A stretch of DNA of 64,000 nt from Cunninghamia lanceolata (GCA_027924645.1 BSBN01000495.1:558001-622000), one strand, 5' to 3'; counted from the stretch's first letter, positions 50,051 through 63,851 are shown. The notes: generated by a model from the sequence alone, not told the origin. Numbers and translations: made by a program.

Positions 50051-52024
50051 AAGCAAATCTACCAAAGGTCTACTGGAGAGAGGCAATTTATACTATTGTT
50101 TATATACTGAGCAAAGTTTAGGAAAGAGAAAATAGTACAAAGACGCCTTATGAGTTATGTTATGGAAGGATTCCTACTACCAAGTACTTCAGAGTGTTTG
50201 GAAGTAAATGTTATATTAGAATGGATAAGGAAAATTTAGGAAAGTTTGATGCAAGGTCTGATGAAGGTATCTTCCTTGGGTATTATACTAAAAGAAAAGC
50301 TTACCGGTGCTACAACAAGAGGTTAAGAAGAATTGTTGAAAGTGCAAATGTCAAAGTTGATGAAGATCTATAAAAGAATTCAGAAGAAGAAAATGCTGAT
50401 GAAAAGGAAGTGTAGATTGAAGAAGAAAAAACTTTGAAGTATGTGCAGAAGCATTATTCAAGAGATCAAATCATTGGTGACAAGAACAAAGGTGTGTTGA
50501 CAAGAAGGAAATCTATTGAAGAACAGGTAAATCAATGTTTACTCTCTATAGTTGAACCTAAAATAGTGATTGAAGCATGCAACGATGAGTATTGCATCAA
50601 GGCTATGGAAGAAGAACTAATGTAGATTGAAAAGAATTAGACCTGGAAACTTGTCCCAAGACCAGCAAACAAAATGTGATTGGAACTAAGTGGATATTCC
50701 AGAACAAACTAAATGAGAATGGAGAAGTGGTAAGAAACAAGGCAATGCTTGTGTGTAAAGGTTACTCACAAGTAGAAGGAATAGACTATGAGGAAACTTA
50801 TGCTTTGGTGGAAAGAATGGAGGCCATTAGGATGTTTTTGGCTTTTACAACACACAAGGATTTCAAAGTATATAAAATGGATGTGAAGTCTACTTTCTTG
50901 AATGGTGAATTGGAAGAAGTATACCTAGAACAATCAAATGGATTTTAGTTATCAGATAAACCAGATATGGTTTGCAAATTGAAGAAGGCAATATATGGAT
51001 TGAAGCAAGCCCCCAAAGCTTGGTATGCAAGGTTAGATAGGTACTTATTACATCAAGGATTTAATAAAGGTACCGCAGATAGAAATTTGTACATCAAAGT
51101 AGGAGAAGATCAAATTCTGATTGTAGAAGTGTATGTAGATGATATAATCTTTGGTGGAAATGAAAGTATGTGTAAAAGGTTTGCAAATGAAATGTAGAAA
51201 GAATTTGAAATGTCAATGTGTGGGGAAATGAACTTCTTCCTTGGGCTATAGATCAATTAGACAGATAAATGTATTTTCATTTCACAATCAAAGTATGTAA
51301 AGGAGATGTTAACGAAGTTTGGAATAGAAGATTCTAAACTAGTTGCTAGCCAAGTAATAATGATGAATCTCCTAAGGATGATCAGAGTAGGTATACGTTA
51401 ATGATTAGAGGATTGTTATATTTAACTGCTACTAGACCAAATATTATGCATACAGTTTTTCTTGTGGCTAGATTTCAAGAAGATCCTAGAGAGTCACATG
51501 TTGCAGTAGTGAAGAGGATATTTAGATATTTAAATGGAACTTTGGATCATGGCTTGTGGTATCCAAAGGATAATGACTTTTCTCTAAGTGTTTACACAGA
51601 TGCAGATTGATCTAGTTGTGTAGATGATAGGAAAAGTAAAAGTGGTGGTGCATTCTTTCTTAGAGGCAGAGTGATGTCATGGTTAAGTAAGAAGAAAGAT
51701 TTAGTATCTTTGTCTACTGCAGAGGTAGAATACATTGTTGCAACATCTTGCTACACACAAGTGTTGTGGATGAGGCAAACCTTGAAGGATATTAGACTTG
51801 TGTATGATGAACCTATTCCTATCTTCTATGATAATACAAGTGCTATTAACATTTCAAAGAATCTGGTGATGCATTCAAGGACAAAACATATATCAATCCA
51901 ATATCACTTTCTAAGAGAGAAGGTCATAGACAATGAAGTGAAGCTTGAGTATGTGTCTATAAAGGATCAGGTTGCTGATATATTCACCAAGGCTCTTCCT
52001 AAGGATACATTTGAGTATCTTTAG
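50044..52024 (+). pseudogene. broken copia integrase-RT-RNase H of element D
   Basis: Integrase end: LPKVYWREAIYTIVYILSK, then TPYELCYGRIP and FRVFGSKCYIRM (50060-50390). Reverse transcriptase: [16 protein letters not shown] and [16 protein letters not shown] at 50676-50948; KKAIYGLKQAPKAWY and an intact YVDD box in VEVYVDDIIFGGN at 50967-51197. RNase H: SLSTAEVEYIVATSCYTQVL and SRTKHISIQYHFLREKV at 51671-52024, closing with the typical DIFTKALPKDTF. In-frame stops interrupt the frame, several at expected Gln codons (for example after NGF and before TWKL). Confidence 0.9.
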
Positions 52025-52472
52025 GAGAAGTTAGGGGTTATTGCCTCTCGTTTAAACTAGATGCATAAGGAGATACATCAGTCTAGTGGATTTGAAGATT
52101 CATTCCTTATTTTGGACTAATGTTGGAGGCTACCTCTCAGGGGGAGCAGGTAGTGGTCATGATGGTTGTGGTAGTAAGGGGGAGTATGATGAACAGTAAA
52201 AGAAAAGGTGTGAAAAAGCAGTGGTGAGTAGGTACAAGTATGAGAATGAGAAAGAGAAAGATGAATCCCTTTGCCATTGATGTCAAAGGGGGAGAGAGAG
52301 AAATGTGAAAAAGGAGAGAAAGGAGAGAGTCAGTTGTTAGGTAAAAAGTAGCAAGCTGAGGGGGAGAGAAAGAGAAAGGAAATGAGTTGGTATGAAAAAT
52401 AGTATTGAGGATGCTGAACCATCTAGATGGGTTTTCACATCATGTGTTTCCATCAACGACAAAGGTGGAGAT
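52025..52472 (+). other. purine-rich 3' untranslated region of element D
   Basis: About 450 bp rich in GAGAAAG-type runs on the plus strand, ending in AAAGGTGGAGAT directly before the LTR. This last run is the likely polypurine tract. I see no envelope-like frame. Confidence 0.6.
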
Positions 52473-53932
52473 TGTTGCAAGTATGTGCAGTTAGTGTTGT
52501 CATTGATGCCAACATGTTAGCTTGGTGTTGTCATTAGTGTCAACTGGTTGAGTAGAGATGAGGTTGTTGTAATGGTATAAGCTGTTTGGTTAAGTTGCTT
52601 TGCTAAAGATGATTTAGTTGCTTTGAAGAGGTGCTAAAATGTTAATAATATGTTTTTGTTGGTAGGTTTCAAAGTGCTTTTGAGAAAATTTGATTAATAA
52701 AGGAAATAGTGTAATGGAGTGGCTTTTTGGTTTTGCTCCACATTTCTTCTATGTTGAAGATCTGTCTTTACAATTTGGAGATGTTGTTCAGAGATGTTAT
52801 ATTCCAAATTTGGTGTTCTGGTTAGTTGTGCAAAGGAAATTGTGTTCACCAGTGTGTGGACTATGTTTATAAGTTTTGCAAAGATGTCTGGGAGAAACTT
52901 TTTTTCTCCACATTTCTCTGTAGATTTGTTTCTGGCTTTGTGGTTCTAGATTTGTGCTTATATATTGCTTTTGTTCAAGTTGTTCATGGTTTGGTTGTCT
53001 ACAAGTTGATTTCTTGAGTTGCAAGTGTATGACAGAGTTGTTTGAATGCTTTGGTGTGAACTTCCTTTAGGTGAAAGTTGTTGTGAAAGGATTTGTTAGT
53101 TTTTAGGTTCTTGTGGATGCCTCTATTCAAGCTTGGCATGTGGTCTGCAAGTTGTCTTTTGATCTTTGAGAAAGCGTGTACTTAAAAAGTTCATAGTGTT
53201 AACACAAGTTTGGATGACTTGGTTGTTTACATCACTTGCAAATATGCTTCAGTGATTGTGGATGCATGGAGTAACATGTAAGAGTGGATTTAGGTCCAAG
53301 TTAAGGAGTGGTGTGGTCCACATTCATTCCTTTCCACCGCAGGAATGTTTAGGTCCAGACCTAATTTAAATTTTCAGGTTAAGGTGATTTGCTAACCTTG
53401 GAGAATGTTCTCAAGGTTGAAGACAATATAAATAAGTGTCAAGGGATCATGATCGAGTGTGCATGTGATGAAGATGATGTGAATAACAGTGTGGTTGAAT
53501 GTGTGGTGCATACTTCCAAGATTTCATGTGTTAGATCACTGGATGCAGTGAGCAGAAGGTGTCTACAATTATTCAGTATGACTGTGAATGTGTTGATGGC
53601 GTTGTGGTGGAATTCTCTGTTGCATTGAGATAGTTTTCTCCTTGTAACAATCTTCTCTATCTTCTCTATTCTGGCAATGAGCCTATTATTTTTTAGTGTT
53701 GATATTACTTTATACTATGAGCTAATCCTCACTGTGGTTTTTCCCTTCTTGGGTTTTTCACGTAAATCCGGTGTTCTCTTGTGTTTGATGTTGATTTGAT
53801 TCAGTTTCTATTATTTTCTTTTATGCTTAATTATCATAACCATTTAAGGGTTAATTGAATTGATGTGGACCTAAATGTGTTTGAGGGTTTTGGAATTATA
53901 AGTTACAATTGATTCACCCCCCTCTCAATTGT
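52473..53932 (+). repeat. 3' LTR of element D (main part)
   Basis: Starts TGTTGCAAGTATGTGC after the purine tract. It contains several chance open frames (for example 52690-52872 and 53389-53628). It is cut near its end by element C; the last 15-20 bases appear at 59919-59938. Confidence 0.65.
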
Positions 53933-54848
53933 TGTTAGGATAAGGTGCCATTGACCTTGTAAATCCTAATATTATATTTATTTCCATTTATTATTTGTTA
54001 TTTGTAATTACCCATACGGAGATGTAATAGTTTCACTCGCAGTGGTAATTTCAGAGTTACTGACAGTAGTTACAAAGTGACTTTTACTCTTGGCAAATGT
54101 AAAAACTCAAAGTAAATGAGTGTAGGCATGCTTCCTTGAGGAATATACTATTTTTGGCATGTATGACAACTGTCATATTGTTTGGTAAGTGAATCTATGA
54201 CAGCTGCAAGTTGTCATAAGATTCTGAGATTCTATGACGCATATGATGGATATGTTAGTTCTATATTTGCTATATTTAGCCCAAGGTTCCTATCTTGGAA
54301 AGATACTCTTTTATGGAATCTATGATGGTTATGACACATAAGAAGTTGTAAGACGCTAGATTTAGTCTTGGGAGCCCAACCTTTGCATGGCTATTTTTTG
54401 ACAAGTATAAGATGCTTGTAAGATGGTAATTAATGTTTACACGTTAGAGAATCTTAAGAGAGAGAAGGTGAACACCTAGGATGAGTTGGAAAACATTTCT
54501 ATAAGTATTTGCCATATATTTGTTGCTGCAATACATATTTTAGGTACTCAGGTGCTGTTGGAATGCTATCAGATTGAAGACTTATGGAGAGAGTTGTGTA
54601 GTTGATGTATTGTACAATCTTGTTGAGATTAATACAAAATTGTGCCTCTTTCCTAGTGGTTTTTTTACCTGCAAGGGTTTTCTCCACATAAACATTATGT
54701 CTTGTGTTGAATTCTTCATGTTTGACATCTTTTCTGTAGTGGGTTTTATGTTTTGTTACAATCTCCATTGTTAATGCACACTTAAAGATTGCTAAACTTT
54801 ATCTTGAATTAGATTTCTATTGAAGTAGTGTTTCTTTCATTTCTAACA
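53933..54848 (+). repeat. 5' LTR of copia element C
   Basis: Starts TGTTAGGATAAGGTGCC and ends TCTAACA. Very similar to 59000-59918 by eye, more so than the LTR pairs of elements A and B. Confidence 0.9.
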
Positions 54849-54850
54849 TT

Positions 54851-54863
54851 TGGTATCAGAGCC
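54851..54863 (+). promoter_or_regulatory. primer binding site of element C
   Basis: TGGTATCAGAGCC, the exact plant initiator tRNA-Met complement, two bases inside the 5' LTR. Confidence 0.9.
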
Positions 54864-54955
54864 TAGCCAACTTTGACTCTTGGGTGGTAGTGTGGAAGCT
54901 ATAGCTATAGTGGGAGATTTGGTTGTGTTTGTTTTGTAGCTCTTGTGTTTTTATT

Positions 54956-57900
54956 ATGGCTACATCCACTATTGCATCAACCTCTTGATTGGACATTGGA
55001 AAGTTCAACGGAATGGGGTATGAGTTGTGGAAACTAAAAATGGATGATTTGTTGGAAGAAAGAAACTAGTGGTTGGCTGTCCAAAAAGAGAAGAAACCTA
55101 ATGATGTCTCTTGGGATAAGTGGGCTAGACTGGATAAGAAGGCACATGGAACTATCTGTTTGTGTCTTTCAGATCCAGTGTCGCTAAATGTCGCAAAGGA
55201 AGAGACCGCATATAAATTGTGGAATCAGTTGGGTGAGATCTACCAAGCCAAGAGTATGGTAAATAAACTTTATTTAAAAATTAAGTTATTTTATTTGAAA
55301 ATGAAATAGGTTGAGTCAGTTGTAGAGCATTTAAATTCTTTTAATTTGTTAATGAGTCAGCTTGCTTCAGTTGATGTTGAAGTTGATGAGGAAGATAAAT
55401 GTATCTTACTTCTTTGTTCTTTACCTAAATCATGGGAAAATGTCATTTTGGCTATCACTGCTAACCTCACATATCCGAAGTTGGATGCTCTTGTTTCAGT
55501 GCTACTGTTATAGGAATTGAGGAAGAAGAGTTCAAATAGTTCAGGGGATGCTCTCAGTGTTATGGGAGGGTCTAAGGAAAGAGGACCAAAAGGAGATTAG
55601 AAAGGGGCTAAGGACAAGTCCAAGGGTCGGTCTAAGACTCCTGGTAAAAAGAACAGAGTTAAGTGTTGGAACTTCAGTAAAAGAGGAAATGTGAAGGAGT
55701 ACAGAAACCCAAAGAAATAGTGGGAGAGTGCTTCAGATAAGTCCTCAAATGCAGGTGAAGATGTTTTATTTTCTGCATATAATGTTGTTTCTAATGATCA
55801 CTGGTTGGTTGACTCAAGATGCTCATTTCATATGACCCCACATAAGGAATGGTTCTCCACATATGAAGAATATGATGGAGGCAATATCTACCTTGGTGAC
55901 AACTCTTCATATCTGATTGTTGGGAAAGGAAAGGTATTGTTGTGTTTCAGTGATGGGAGCATTAAAACCCTCCCTGGTGTTTTACATGTTCCTAGATTAG
56001 CTAGAAATCTAATTTTAGTTTCAAAGTTAAATGATTTGGGAATGTATGTGACATTTGACAAGCATGGTTGTAGATTGGTGAGAGGGAACTTGGTAGTAGC
56101 GAAAGGGAAGAGATTCGGCAACTTGTTTAAGCTTGAAGAGACTATAGTTTGTAATGCCTCTTATGTTTTTGAGGCTTCTAAAAACACTTGTATGTTGTGG
56201 CACTGCAGATTGGGCCACACAAGTAATAATGTATTAAAAAGTATTAAGAAAAAAGAATTGTTGGACGGTTTCTCTTATTCTGATGAGCAATTTGATTTAT
56301 GTGAGCATTGTGTGTTTGGTAAATGAAATAGAAAATAATTTCCTTCAGGAATCAATAGAGCAAAAGAGAAATTAGAAATCATTCATACAGATGTGTTTGG
56401 ACCCATGGATAATGAATCTATTGGAAAGTCTCATTATTTTGTCACCTTCATTGATGATGTATCCAGATATACATGGATTTATTTTATGAAACATAAATCT
56501 AAAGTTTTCACTAAGTTTAAGGAATTCAAAATTTTAGTAGAGAAGCAATTAGGTTTAAAGATAAAAATATTAAGATCTAACAATGGAGGGGAATATTGCT
56601 CTAAGGAATTTTATGAGTTTTGAAAGATTGTAGGTATAATTAGATAAAAGAGAACTCCGTATACACCACAGTAGAATGGTGTTGCCAAAAGGATGAACTA
56701 AACAATTATGGAAAGGGCTAGAAGTATGCTTAGTAATGCACAATTGGATAAATGATTTTGGGTAGAGGTTGTGTGTACTGCTTGCTACTTGATAAATAGA
56801 TCTCCTTGTAAGGCTCTTAATTCGACACCTTATGAAGTGTGGATAGGTAAGAAACCTTTTGTTTCACATTTAAGGGTTTTTGGCTGTGAGGCATTTGTTC
56901 ATGTACCTAAGGAAAAGTGATCTAGGTTGGATCCAAAGGATGAAAAGTGTACATTCATTGGATATGGTGATAATATCAAAGGTTATAAGCTTTGGAATCC
57001 ACTAACCCGCAAGATTATCTTTTCTAGAGATGTTATTTTTGGGGAACTTAGAGCTATTTCTAAACTTGAGTAGCCAAAAGAAAAAGAAGAAAAGGTAAAG
57101 AAGGTGCACTTTGATTTAGAGCAGCAAGGTGCACCTTAGGAAAAATAGAATGATGGATCGGGGGGTGAAGAAGAAGAAGAAGATTCAAGTAGTTCTGATG
57201 AAGATGAATCTATTGTGACAGAAGAAGTTGGTACAGATGATCATGTAGAAGAATGAGTAGAGTCTCATACTCCACCCTTGAGGAGATCCATAGGACAACA
57301 AAATCTAGTTGACAGGTATAGCCCACCAGATTTCTATTATGTAAATGTTTTATTGAGTACTAACGATGAACCTAGATCCTATAGGGAAGCTATTTCTGCA
57401 GATGATAGTGAGTCTTGGCAGTTAGCCATGCAGGAGGAGATGATGGCTTTAGACTCTTGTAACACTTGGGATCTTGTTCATTTGCCCAAGGGAAGAAAGG
57501 CCATAGGTTGTAAGTGGGTCTTCAAGAAGAAGTTTGGAGTAGACAGATCATTGCAAAAGTACAAGGCTAGACTGGTAGCCAAGGACTACTCCCAGAGAGA
57601 GGGAGTTGATTTTGGTGAGATATTCTCTACTATTGCTAAATTGACTTCTATTAGATTTCTCTTCTCCATTCCTACAGCTTATCATTGGGAGATTGAGAAA
57701 TGGATGTTAAGACTACATTCTTGCATGGAGATCTTGAAGAAGAAATTTATATGCAACAGCCTATAGGTTTTGCGGTAAGAGCAAAAGAACATTGGGTTTG
57801 TAGGTTAAAGAGGTCTCTTTATGGTCTGAAATAGTTTCTCAGAATGTGGTATCAAAAATTTGATTCATTTGTTTTGAAATTGGGTTTTGTTAGAAGCAAG

Positions 57901-58938
57901 GAGGATTGTTGTGTTTACATTCATTGTGTTGATGATTCTATACTGGTTATTGCTTTGTATGTTGATGACATGTTTTTCAGCGATACTAAGGGTATGATCA
58001 GTGAGTCTAAAGCCCAACTTTAAAGTGCATTTGACATGAAGGATCTTGGAGCTTCCAGGTATATATTTGGGAATGGTGTTTAGAAGGGACAGAGTTAATA
58101 GAAATCTTTGGTTGTCACAAAGTAAGTATGTGAATACTATTTTGTAGAGGTTTAGTTTGTAGGACTGTAACCTAGTTAGAGTTCCTTTACCCATTGGTAC
58201 TAAGCTTTCATTAGATATGTGTCCAAAGACTGAAGATGATTTTGAGGATATGTCTAATGTACCATATGCTAGTGTTGTAGGGAGTTTGATGTATGCAATG
58301 GTTTTCATTAGACCAGATATTGCCCAAGCAATGGGAGTTTTTGAGTAGATTTATGTCTAACCCTAGTAGACAACATTGGAACTATGCGAAGAGGGTATTT
58401 AAATATCTTGTAGGTACTATTGATCATTGTTTATTTTATTCTAGTACTGATAGTGCTGATAAATCTTTGGACATACAGGGTTTTGTTGATGTAGATTGGG
58501 TAGGTGACTTGGATAGTCGAAGGTCCACTAGTGGCTATGTGTTTACTCTATTTGGAGGTGCAGTGAGTTGGATGAGTAAGATAGCCCACAGTTGCTTTGT
58601 CCACCACAGAAGTAGAGTATATGGATGCTACTCATGTCTCTAAGGAGGTAGTTTGGTTGAGGAGCTATGTATAGGTATTGGTTTTGATTGCAAGAACCTT
58701 CAAATTGATTGTGATAGCCAGAGTGCTATTTGTTTGGCTGAGAATCCCATGTATCATGCTCAGACTAAGCATGTTGATGTTCAGTATCACTTTATTTGAG
58801 AGTTGGTTGCAAATGAAGAGATTGAGCTGAAGAAGATAGATACTTAGGAGAATCTTGCAGATTCATTGACCAAGCCTGTGGGCACAAAGAAGTTTGTATG
58901 GTGCAAAGAGGCCATGGGCCTTTTTTCTAGTGCCTGAT
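54956..58938 (+). pseudogene. broken copia gag-pol polyprotein of element C
   Basis: Gag starts at the ATG at 54956 and includes KLWNQLGEIYQAKSMVNKLY (near 55220), with a damaged zinc knuckle near 55665 (CWNFSKRGNVKEY, missing Cys and His). The 173-codon open frame at 55805-56326 contains protease with VDSRCSFHMT, where the catalytic D-S-G has become D-S-R, and GAG-pre-integrase with LWHCRLGHTSNN and CEHCVFGK. Integrase spans about 56390-57050. Reverse transcriptase at 57278-58100 has GCKWVFKKKFGV and an intact YVDD at 57958-57969. RNase H runs about 58330-58930 with QTKHVDVQYHF. Stops and one shift near 57700 disable it. An acidic Glu/Ser linker lies near 57170. Confidence 0.9.
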
Positions 58939-58999
58939 TATTTTTTTTCATTTGATTTCCTATGGGTTGATTTACAATGTATATTGTCAAGTGGGAGAA

Positions 59000-59918
59000 T
59001 GTTGGGATAAGGTGCCATTAACCTTCTAAATCCCAATATTGTATTTATTTCCATTTATTATTTGTTTTTTGTAATTACCCATAAGGAGATGTAATAGTTT
59101 CATTGACAGTGGTAATTTCAGAGTTACCGGCGGTAGTTACGGAGTGACTTTTACTGTTGGCAAATGTAAAAACTCAAAGTAAATGAGGGTAAGCATGCTC
59201 CCATGAGGAATATACTATTTTTTGGATGTATGACAACTATCATAATGTTTGGTAAGTGAATCTATGACAGCTGCAAGTTGTCATAAGATTATGAGATTCT
59301 ATGATGCATATGATGGATATGTTAGTTGTATATTTGCTATATTTAGCCCAAGGTTCCTATCTTGGAAAGATACTCTTTTGTGGAATCTATGATGGTTATG
59401 ACACATCATAAGATACTGTAAGAGGCCAGATTTAGTCTTGGAAGCCTAACCTTTGCATGGCTATTTTTGGACAAGTGTAAGATGCTTGTAAGATGGTAAT
59501 TAATGTTTACAGGTTGGAGAATCTTAGGAGAGAGAAGGTGAATGCCTAGGATGAGTTGGAAAATATTTATATAATTATTTTCCATGTATTTGTTCCTACA
59601 TAACAAATTTTAGGTACTCAGGTGCTGCTAGAATGTTGTCGGATTGAAGCCTTGTGGAGAGAGTTGTTTAGTTGATGTATTGTACAATCTTGTTGAGATT
59701 AAAACAAACTTGTGCCTCTTTCCTGGTGGAGTTTTTTACTTGCAAGGGTTTTCTCCATGTAACATTGTGTCTTGTGTTAAGTTATTCATGTTTGACATCT
59801 TTTCTATAGTGGGTTTTATGTTTTGTTACAATTTTCATTGTTAATGCACACTTAAAGATTGCTGAAATTTATCTTGAATCAGATTTCCATTGAAGTAGTG
59901 TTGCTTTTATTTCTAATA
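59000..59918 (+). repeat. 3' LTR of copia element C
   Basis: Starts TGTTGGGATAAGG and ends TCTAATA, so the terminal CA has mutated to TA. It is followed by GTTGT and then the remaining end of the element D LTR. Confidence 0.9.
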
Positions 59919-59938
59919 GTTGTCTTGTGCATTCAACA

Positions 59939-62640
59939 TAAACCTTTTCCCTGATAATTCATGTTTTGGAGCATTTGATGTGCAATGGGATGTTTGGTGC
60001 TTTGGAAACAAGGTGCTAGTCCATTATTTGTTGGGGAGAGATGGGTGGTGGATGGAAGTTGTTCACCTCCTATGAGAGAGCCACCATGGATGAAGTGCAA
60101 TTATCTCCTCCCAAATGTTGTCAACCATGCAACAACACAATATCATGTAAATGCTTGATAGGGGTAGTTAGATCACCAGCTATCAAATATGGGAGAGAAC
60201 ACAAGGCATCATTTAGAATATATCTCCATATAATAGGTAGTATGAGTAGACCTATAATGTTCTATATGGGAAATTATCTTGGTGGTTGTGGTATAGTCCA
60301 AGGCCTTATTTAAATAAGCATAAAGGGTTGCACTAGGATATGTGGTATAGCTCTTTTTGTAGATCTTGTGGTGGTTCTAGACATCATAGGCATTCTAATT
60401 TGATTCAAATAGAGTCACCAAGTGATAATGAAGGATTTAGTGGCCATGAATTCACCTAGGATTGACCAATAGTGGGTTTAGGTCAAATAATGAGGGTTAA
60501 AGCCTTGGATTCATTTTAGTCCCACTAGGCATGCTAGAAACTATTGAGATTTCTAAACATCTTATTCAAGACAAATGTACCATGTAGGACCAACAATATG
60601 GAAATCCTTATAGGTATGGGACAAGTCCTACACATTAGTCTCCCAGATTGGAAGGTTAGATCCTTATCTATCCTAAGTTAAGCCTAAAGTTATGTGGGGA
60701 GTGAAAAGGGAAATAGACTATAGAAAGAAAATAACATAATTAAAGGGTCACACTAGATAGATATGTTCCCACAATCATACTAGATCTTTCCAACTAATGA
60801 TACAATAAACAAAAAAATAAGAATGCATAAGGAGCATAATGGTTAAACCATAAACATTAAGAAGAATTAATTTTTCTATAATAAAAACTTCTTTTATTAA
60901 TTCTTATGAGATCAAATAACTAGTGCATACAATACTTCCACTCTAGAAACATGCATAGAGGTTCCCTTATATAACTATAAGAAGGTCAAGTTTAAGATCA
61001 TGCATCAAGATTAAAAGATTAACTAGACATCACTTAACCAGAACTTAGCTTACACATTAAGCTCAAAAGCTCAATTGTAGAAAACTACATTTGACCCAAG
61101 ATGAGGCATTTAGACCAATATTTATAGTTAGAATTCCCAACCCACAATGATATTCTCACCACCAAAACAAGAATTTGAAATTACAAATCAGCCAATGAGA
61201 GAGTGGAAACTCTAACAATTTGGTGCCTTGAAGTCTCTTGTTGGTGGTTGGATTCTAATTTGTAGGTCAAGTGTACATGATAAATGAAGTTTGTCACATA
61301 GTACTACACTTTTTAGCTCTAGGTAGGTGAATCATGTAGGATATAAGTTAGCTAGTCTTTAATGTTGGATTAGTATTTGTGAGGAAATTTGAATCTAGGA
61401 TGCAACATATCCCTACAAAAAACAATCTTGAGCTAAAGGGTAGCCCATGGATGCCATGGAAGAGTTGTGGATGTGAAAACTACGTTTCCATGGAGCATTA
61501 TCAAGATGATCCATAAAGGAATGGATCTACATCTTGTAGTCCATTGACCTTAATGGTGGCAGATTAGTTGGTGTGTGCTATCGAAAAATATATTATTACT
61601 TTGATTTTTAAGAATTCCTAAGACCATGCATGTGGCCTTAGTTATATCATAACTAACAGTCAAGAACTATTGTATGAGTGGGCCCTACCAACATATATTA
61701 CATTATTGCACCAATTGGAAGGACCTTGATAAATGATGTGGAAAAATAGTGGGGCTTTATGATTGAATCTTCATTTTCTATAGTAGAAAGCCCTGCAAAC
61801 TATTAGATCTTTTATTCCTCATAATATTTTATGGTACACATGCATCAACACTTAAAACAATTTCTAAGCACATAGAACACAATAGAACTTCAAATTTGGG
61901 GAATCATAGATGAGCTACCAATGCTATGAGGAATTATTCTATGATTATAAATAAGTTAGAGTGAATCTACCATATGTGGTGAAGAATCCACCATAGGTAT
62001 ACTACTAGTAAAGCTTCTCCACATATAGGGATGTGTTCCTAACTTTATTCCTTCATGGTTATTCCCTTATAAAGTTTCCATAAATCATGTGAGTGTACAA
62101 CATTGTTGTTCCTTTATCTTGTAGTAACTTTGGCTATCTCCAATTATATGGGGAATGGCTGTCCTAATTCTAGCCTTTGGCACCCTTATGGGTTTTCATC
62201 ATTGGCCACCATTTGGCCACCCTTCCAAGTTGTTAACCTAATGGGATTAGATTAGTTTCCCTTATGGTTTTTCAACTATATCTAATGTGAATCATTATAT
62301 CAATTTTGTCCTACCAATAGTAAGCTTTAAGTTCTTGTGGCCATTATGCATTGGGCTTAATAAAGTAGTTCACAAAAAGATTACCCACTAAGAAGATTTA
62401 ACCTTCCAGCTAGCAGAATAACACCACACCTCCCATTTTATTTTAAATCACAAGCTCTCCATTGGAAATTCCTTAGTAAGTTGAGTAACCATGGTAGTTC
62501 CACAACTACAACCATCTAGAGGCACACAAGACATAAAAATTGAACCATGTAAGCTATCCCATGAAAATACTCCATGTATCCCCCAATTTATAAAACACAA
62601 GCACCTTTAGAAATAGTTGTCAAGCCATTAACAATTGTTA
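59939..62640. other. spacer, nothing recognised
   Basis: No repeat pair, RNA gene or family motif is visible. A 90-codon frame at 60041-60313 starts MGGGWKLFTSYERATMDEV and is Cys-rich, but it has no recognisable domain, no introns I can place and no supporting context, so I do not call it a gene. Confidence 0.4.
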
Positions 62641-63851
62641 CATCCCCAACTTATGATTTAACCTAATCTTACTTTTATGTGGTAAATAGGATGATTAATC
62701 TTAGATTAATGATTTGATGTTTGTGGAAAATATCAAGTAGAATCATTGATTACATAGATATCAAATTATGTTCTATTAAGCATGATATTATTTATTGTTA
62801 AGATTATTTTAATAATAATGTTTTATGAATCAAATGATGATACACTAATCATGGTTATATGGTTGTGAGTATAATCGGGAAAAGAATCTTCCTCCAAAGA
62901 TGGAAGGAGAGTATCACCCGGGAGGAGGAGATAGGTGTTTTGGAAAAAGGTCAGGTTTCCATTTTAGTATCAAAATTATTCTTCATGAACCGACACCCAT
63001 TAGGGTAAGTATTGGTCTTATTTCCTTGTTTGAGTCAAACTCGGTTGGACTATACAAGTCATGTCGTTTTACATTTTCTCAACACCACTTAAGTCGATTG
63101 AATTCATGATGTTCTTAGAACATTAGTTTAATCTAGTGAGCGTTGTCGGTGTTAGAGATTTCCTATGTTATTGTTCTATATTATATTAAGTTTTGTTATT
63201 AACGTTAATTATTTTCTTAAAGTCTAAATAGCAACGTGGGGGAGTAAATCTCAACCCCAAGTCACATATTAATATCATCACTAATGTGATTGATGATGTC
63301 ATCTTGATGATATTTTGAATATCTTAATACCCTTATATTATCATATAGATCCCCATGATATCTTTGAAGTTATAAATGATATCCACTTAATGTGGAATTA
63401 AATTCTATTAAGTTGATGAGTGTTATGCAGTCATGGGAATGTGCCATAATCCACAAAGAGTGGAAGAGTGGATGGCTCCACAATGTAAAAACTACATGTA
63501 TTGAGTCTTGTGAAGAGCCGCAAAGGCAATAGGAATGGGAGTGGATTGTTATCCACTAAGAAAGAGTATAATGGTATTACTCATGCAAAACCTCATGGAA
63601 GAGGAAGTGTAAGGCATTATTCAAAGAAAAGAGATATAAGAAATAAAGGATCTCAGGAAAGGAGAGGGAAGAACAAAGCGAGGTCTGTGGAAGACTAGTC
63701 GACGGTTTATTCTAAGGGTTCTGCGATGAACTCAAGCTTTATCAGGTATCCATGTATTACATGTAAAACTATTATTAGTGTTAAATGATACTTCTAAGTT
63801 TCAATGATTGTGATAGTTCTTATGTTACTATTACATTAAACTATCTTTAAC
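62641..63851. other. unrecognised region with a basic open frame
   Basis: The stretch has a somewhat higher GC content near 62870-63110 than its surroundings. A 65-codon frame at 63501-63698 starts MSLVKSRKGNRNGSG and is rich in Lys, Arg and Gly. It could be the tail of a nucleic-acid-binding gag-like protein or chance. With the tandem repeats that follow, the region may be part of an LTR element that continues beyond the window; this is inference. Confidence 0.3.

Larger units (their letters stand above)
53928..59923 (+). mobile_element. full-length Ty1/copia LTR retrotransposon, element C
   Basis: LTRs of 916 bp (53933-54848) and 919 bp (59000-59918) enclose a 4.15-kb internal region. The flanking pentamers are ATTGT (53928-53932) and GTTGT (59919-59923), a 4 of 5 match. 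A perfect initiator tRNA-Met primer site and the purine tract AAGTGGGAGAA (58989-58999) are present. The pol has many stops. It is nested in the 3' LTR of element D, so it is the younger of the two. Confidence 0.9.
50044..59938 (+). mobile_element. 5'-truncated Ty1/copia retrotransposon, element D, interrupted by element C
   Basis: The element starts inside the integrase and keeps reverse transcriptase, RNase H and a 3' LTR. The LTR runs 52473-53932 and, after the inserted element C, probably ends at 59924-59938 with ATTCAACA. Its pol, its long LTR and the CACCCCCCTCTCAATT segment near the LTR end resemble a different copia lineage (SIRE/Maximus-like or Tork-like; undecided) from elements A to C. 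Confidence 0.75.

Noticed and set aside
57865..58308. 147-codon minus-strand frame
   Set aside because: It is antisense to the reverse transcriptase of element C, which is clearly sense on the plus strand.
60041..60313. 90-codon Cys-rich frame as a candidate gene
   Set aside because: No domain, no paralogue in the window, no promoter or splice evidence. It could be a secreted-peptide gene but nothing supports it.
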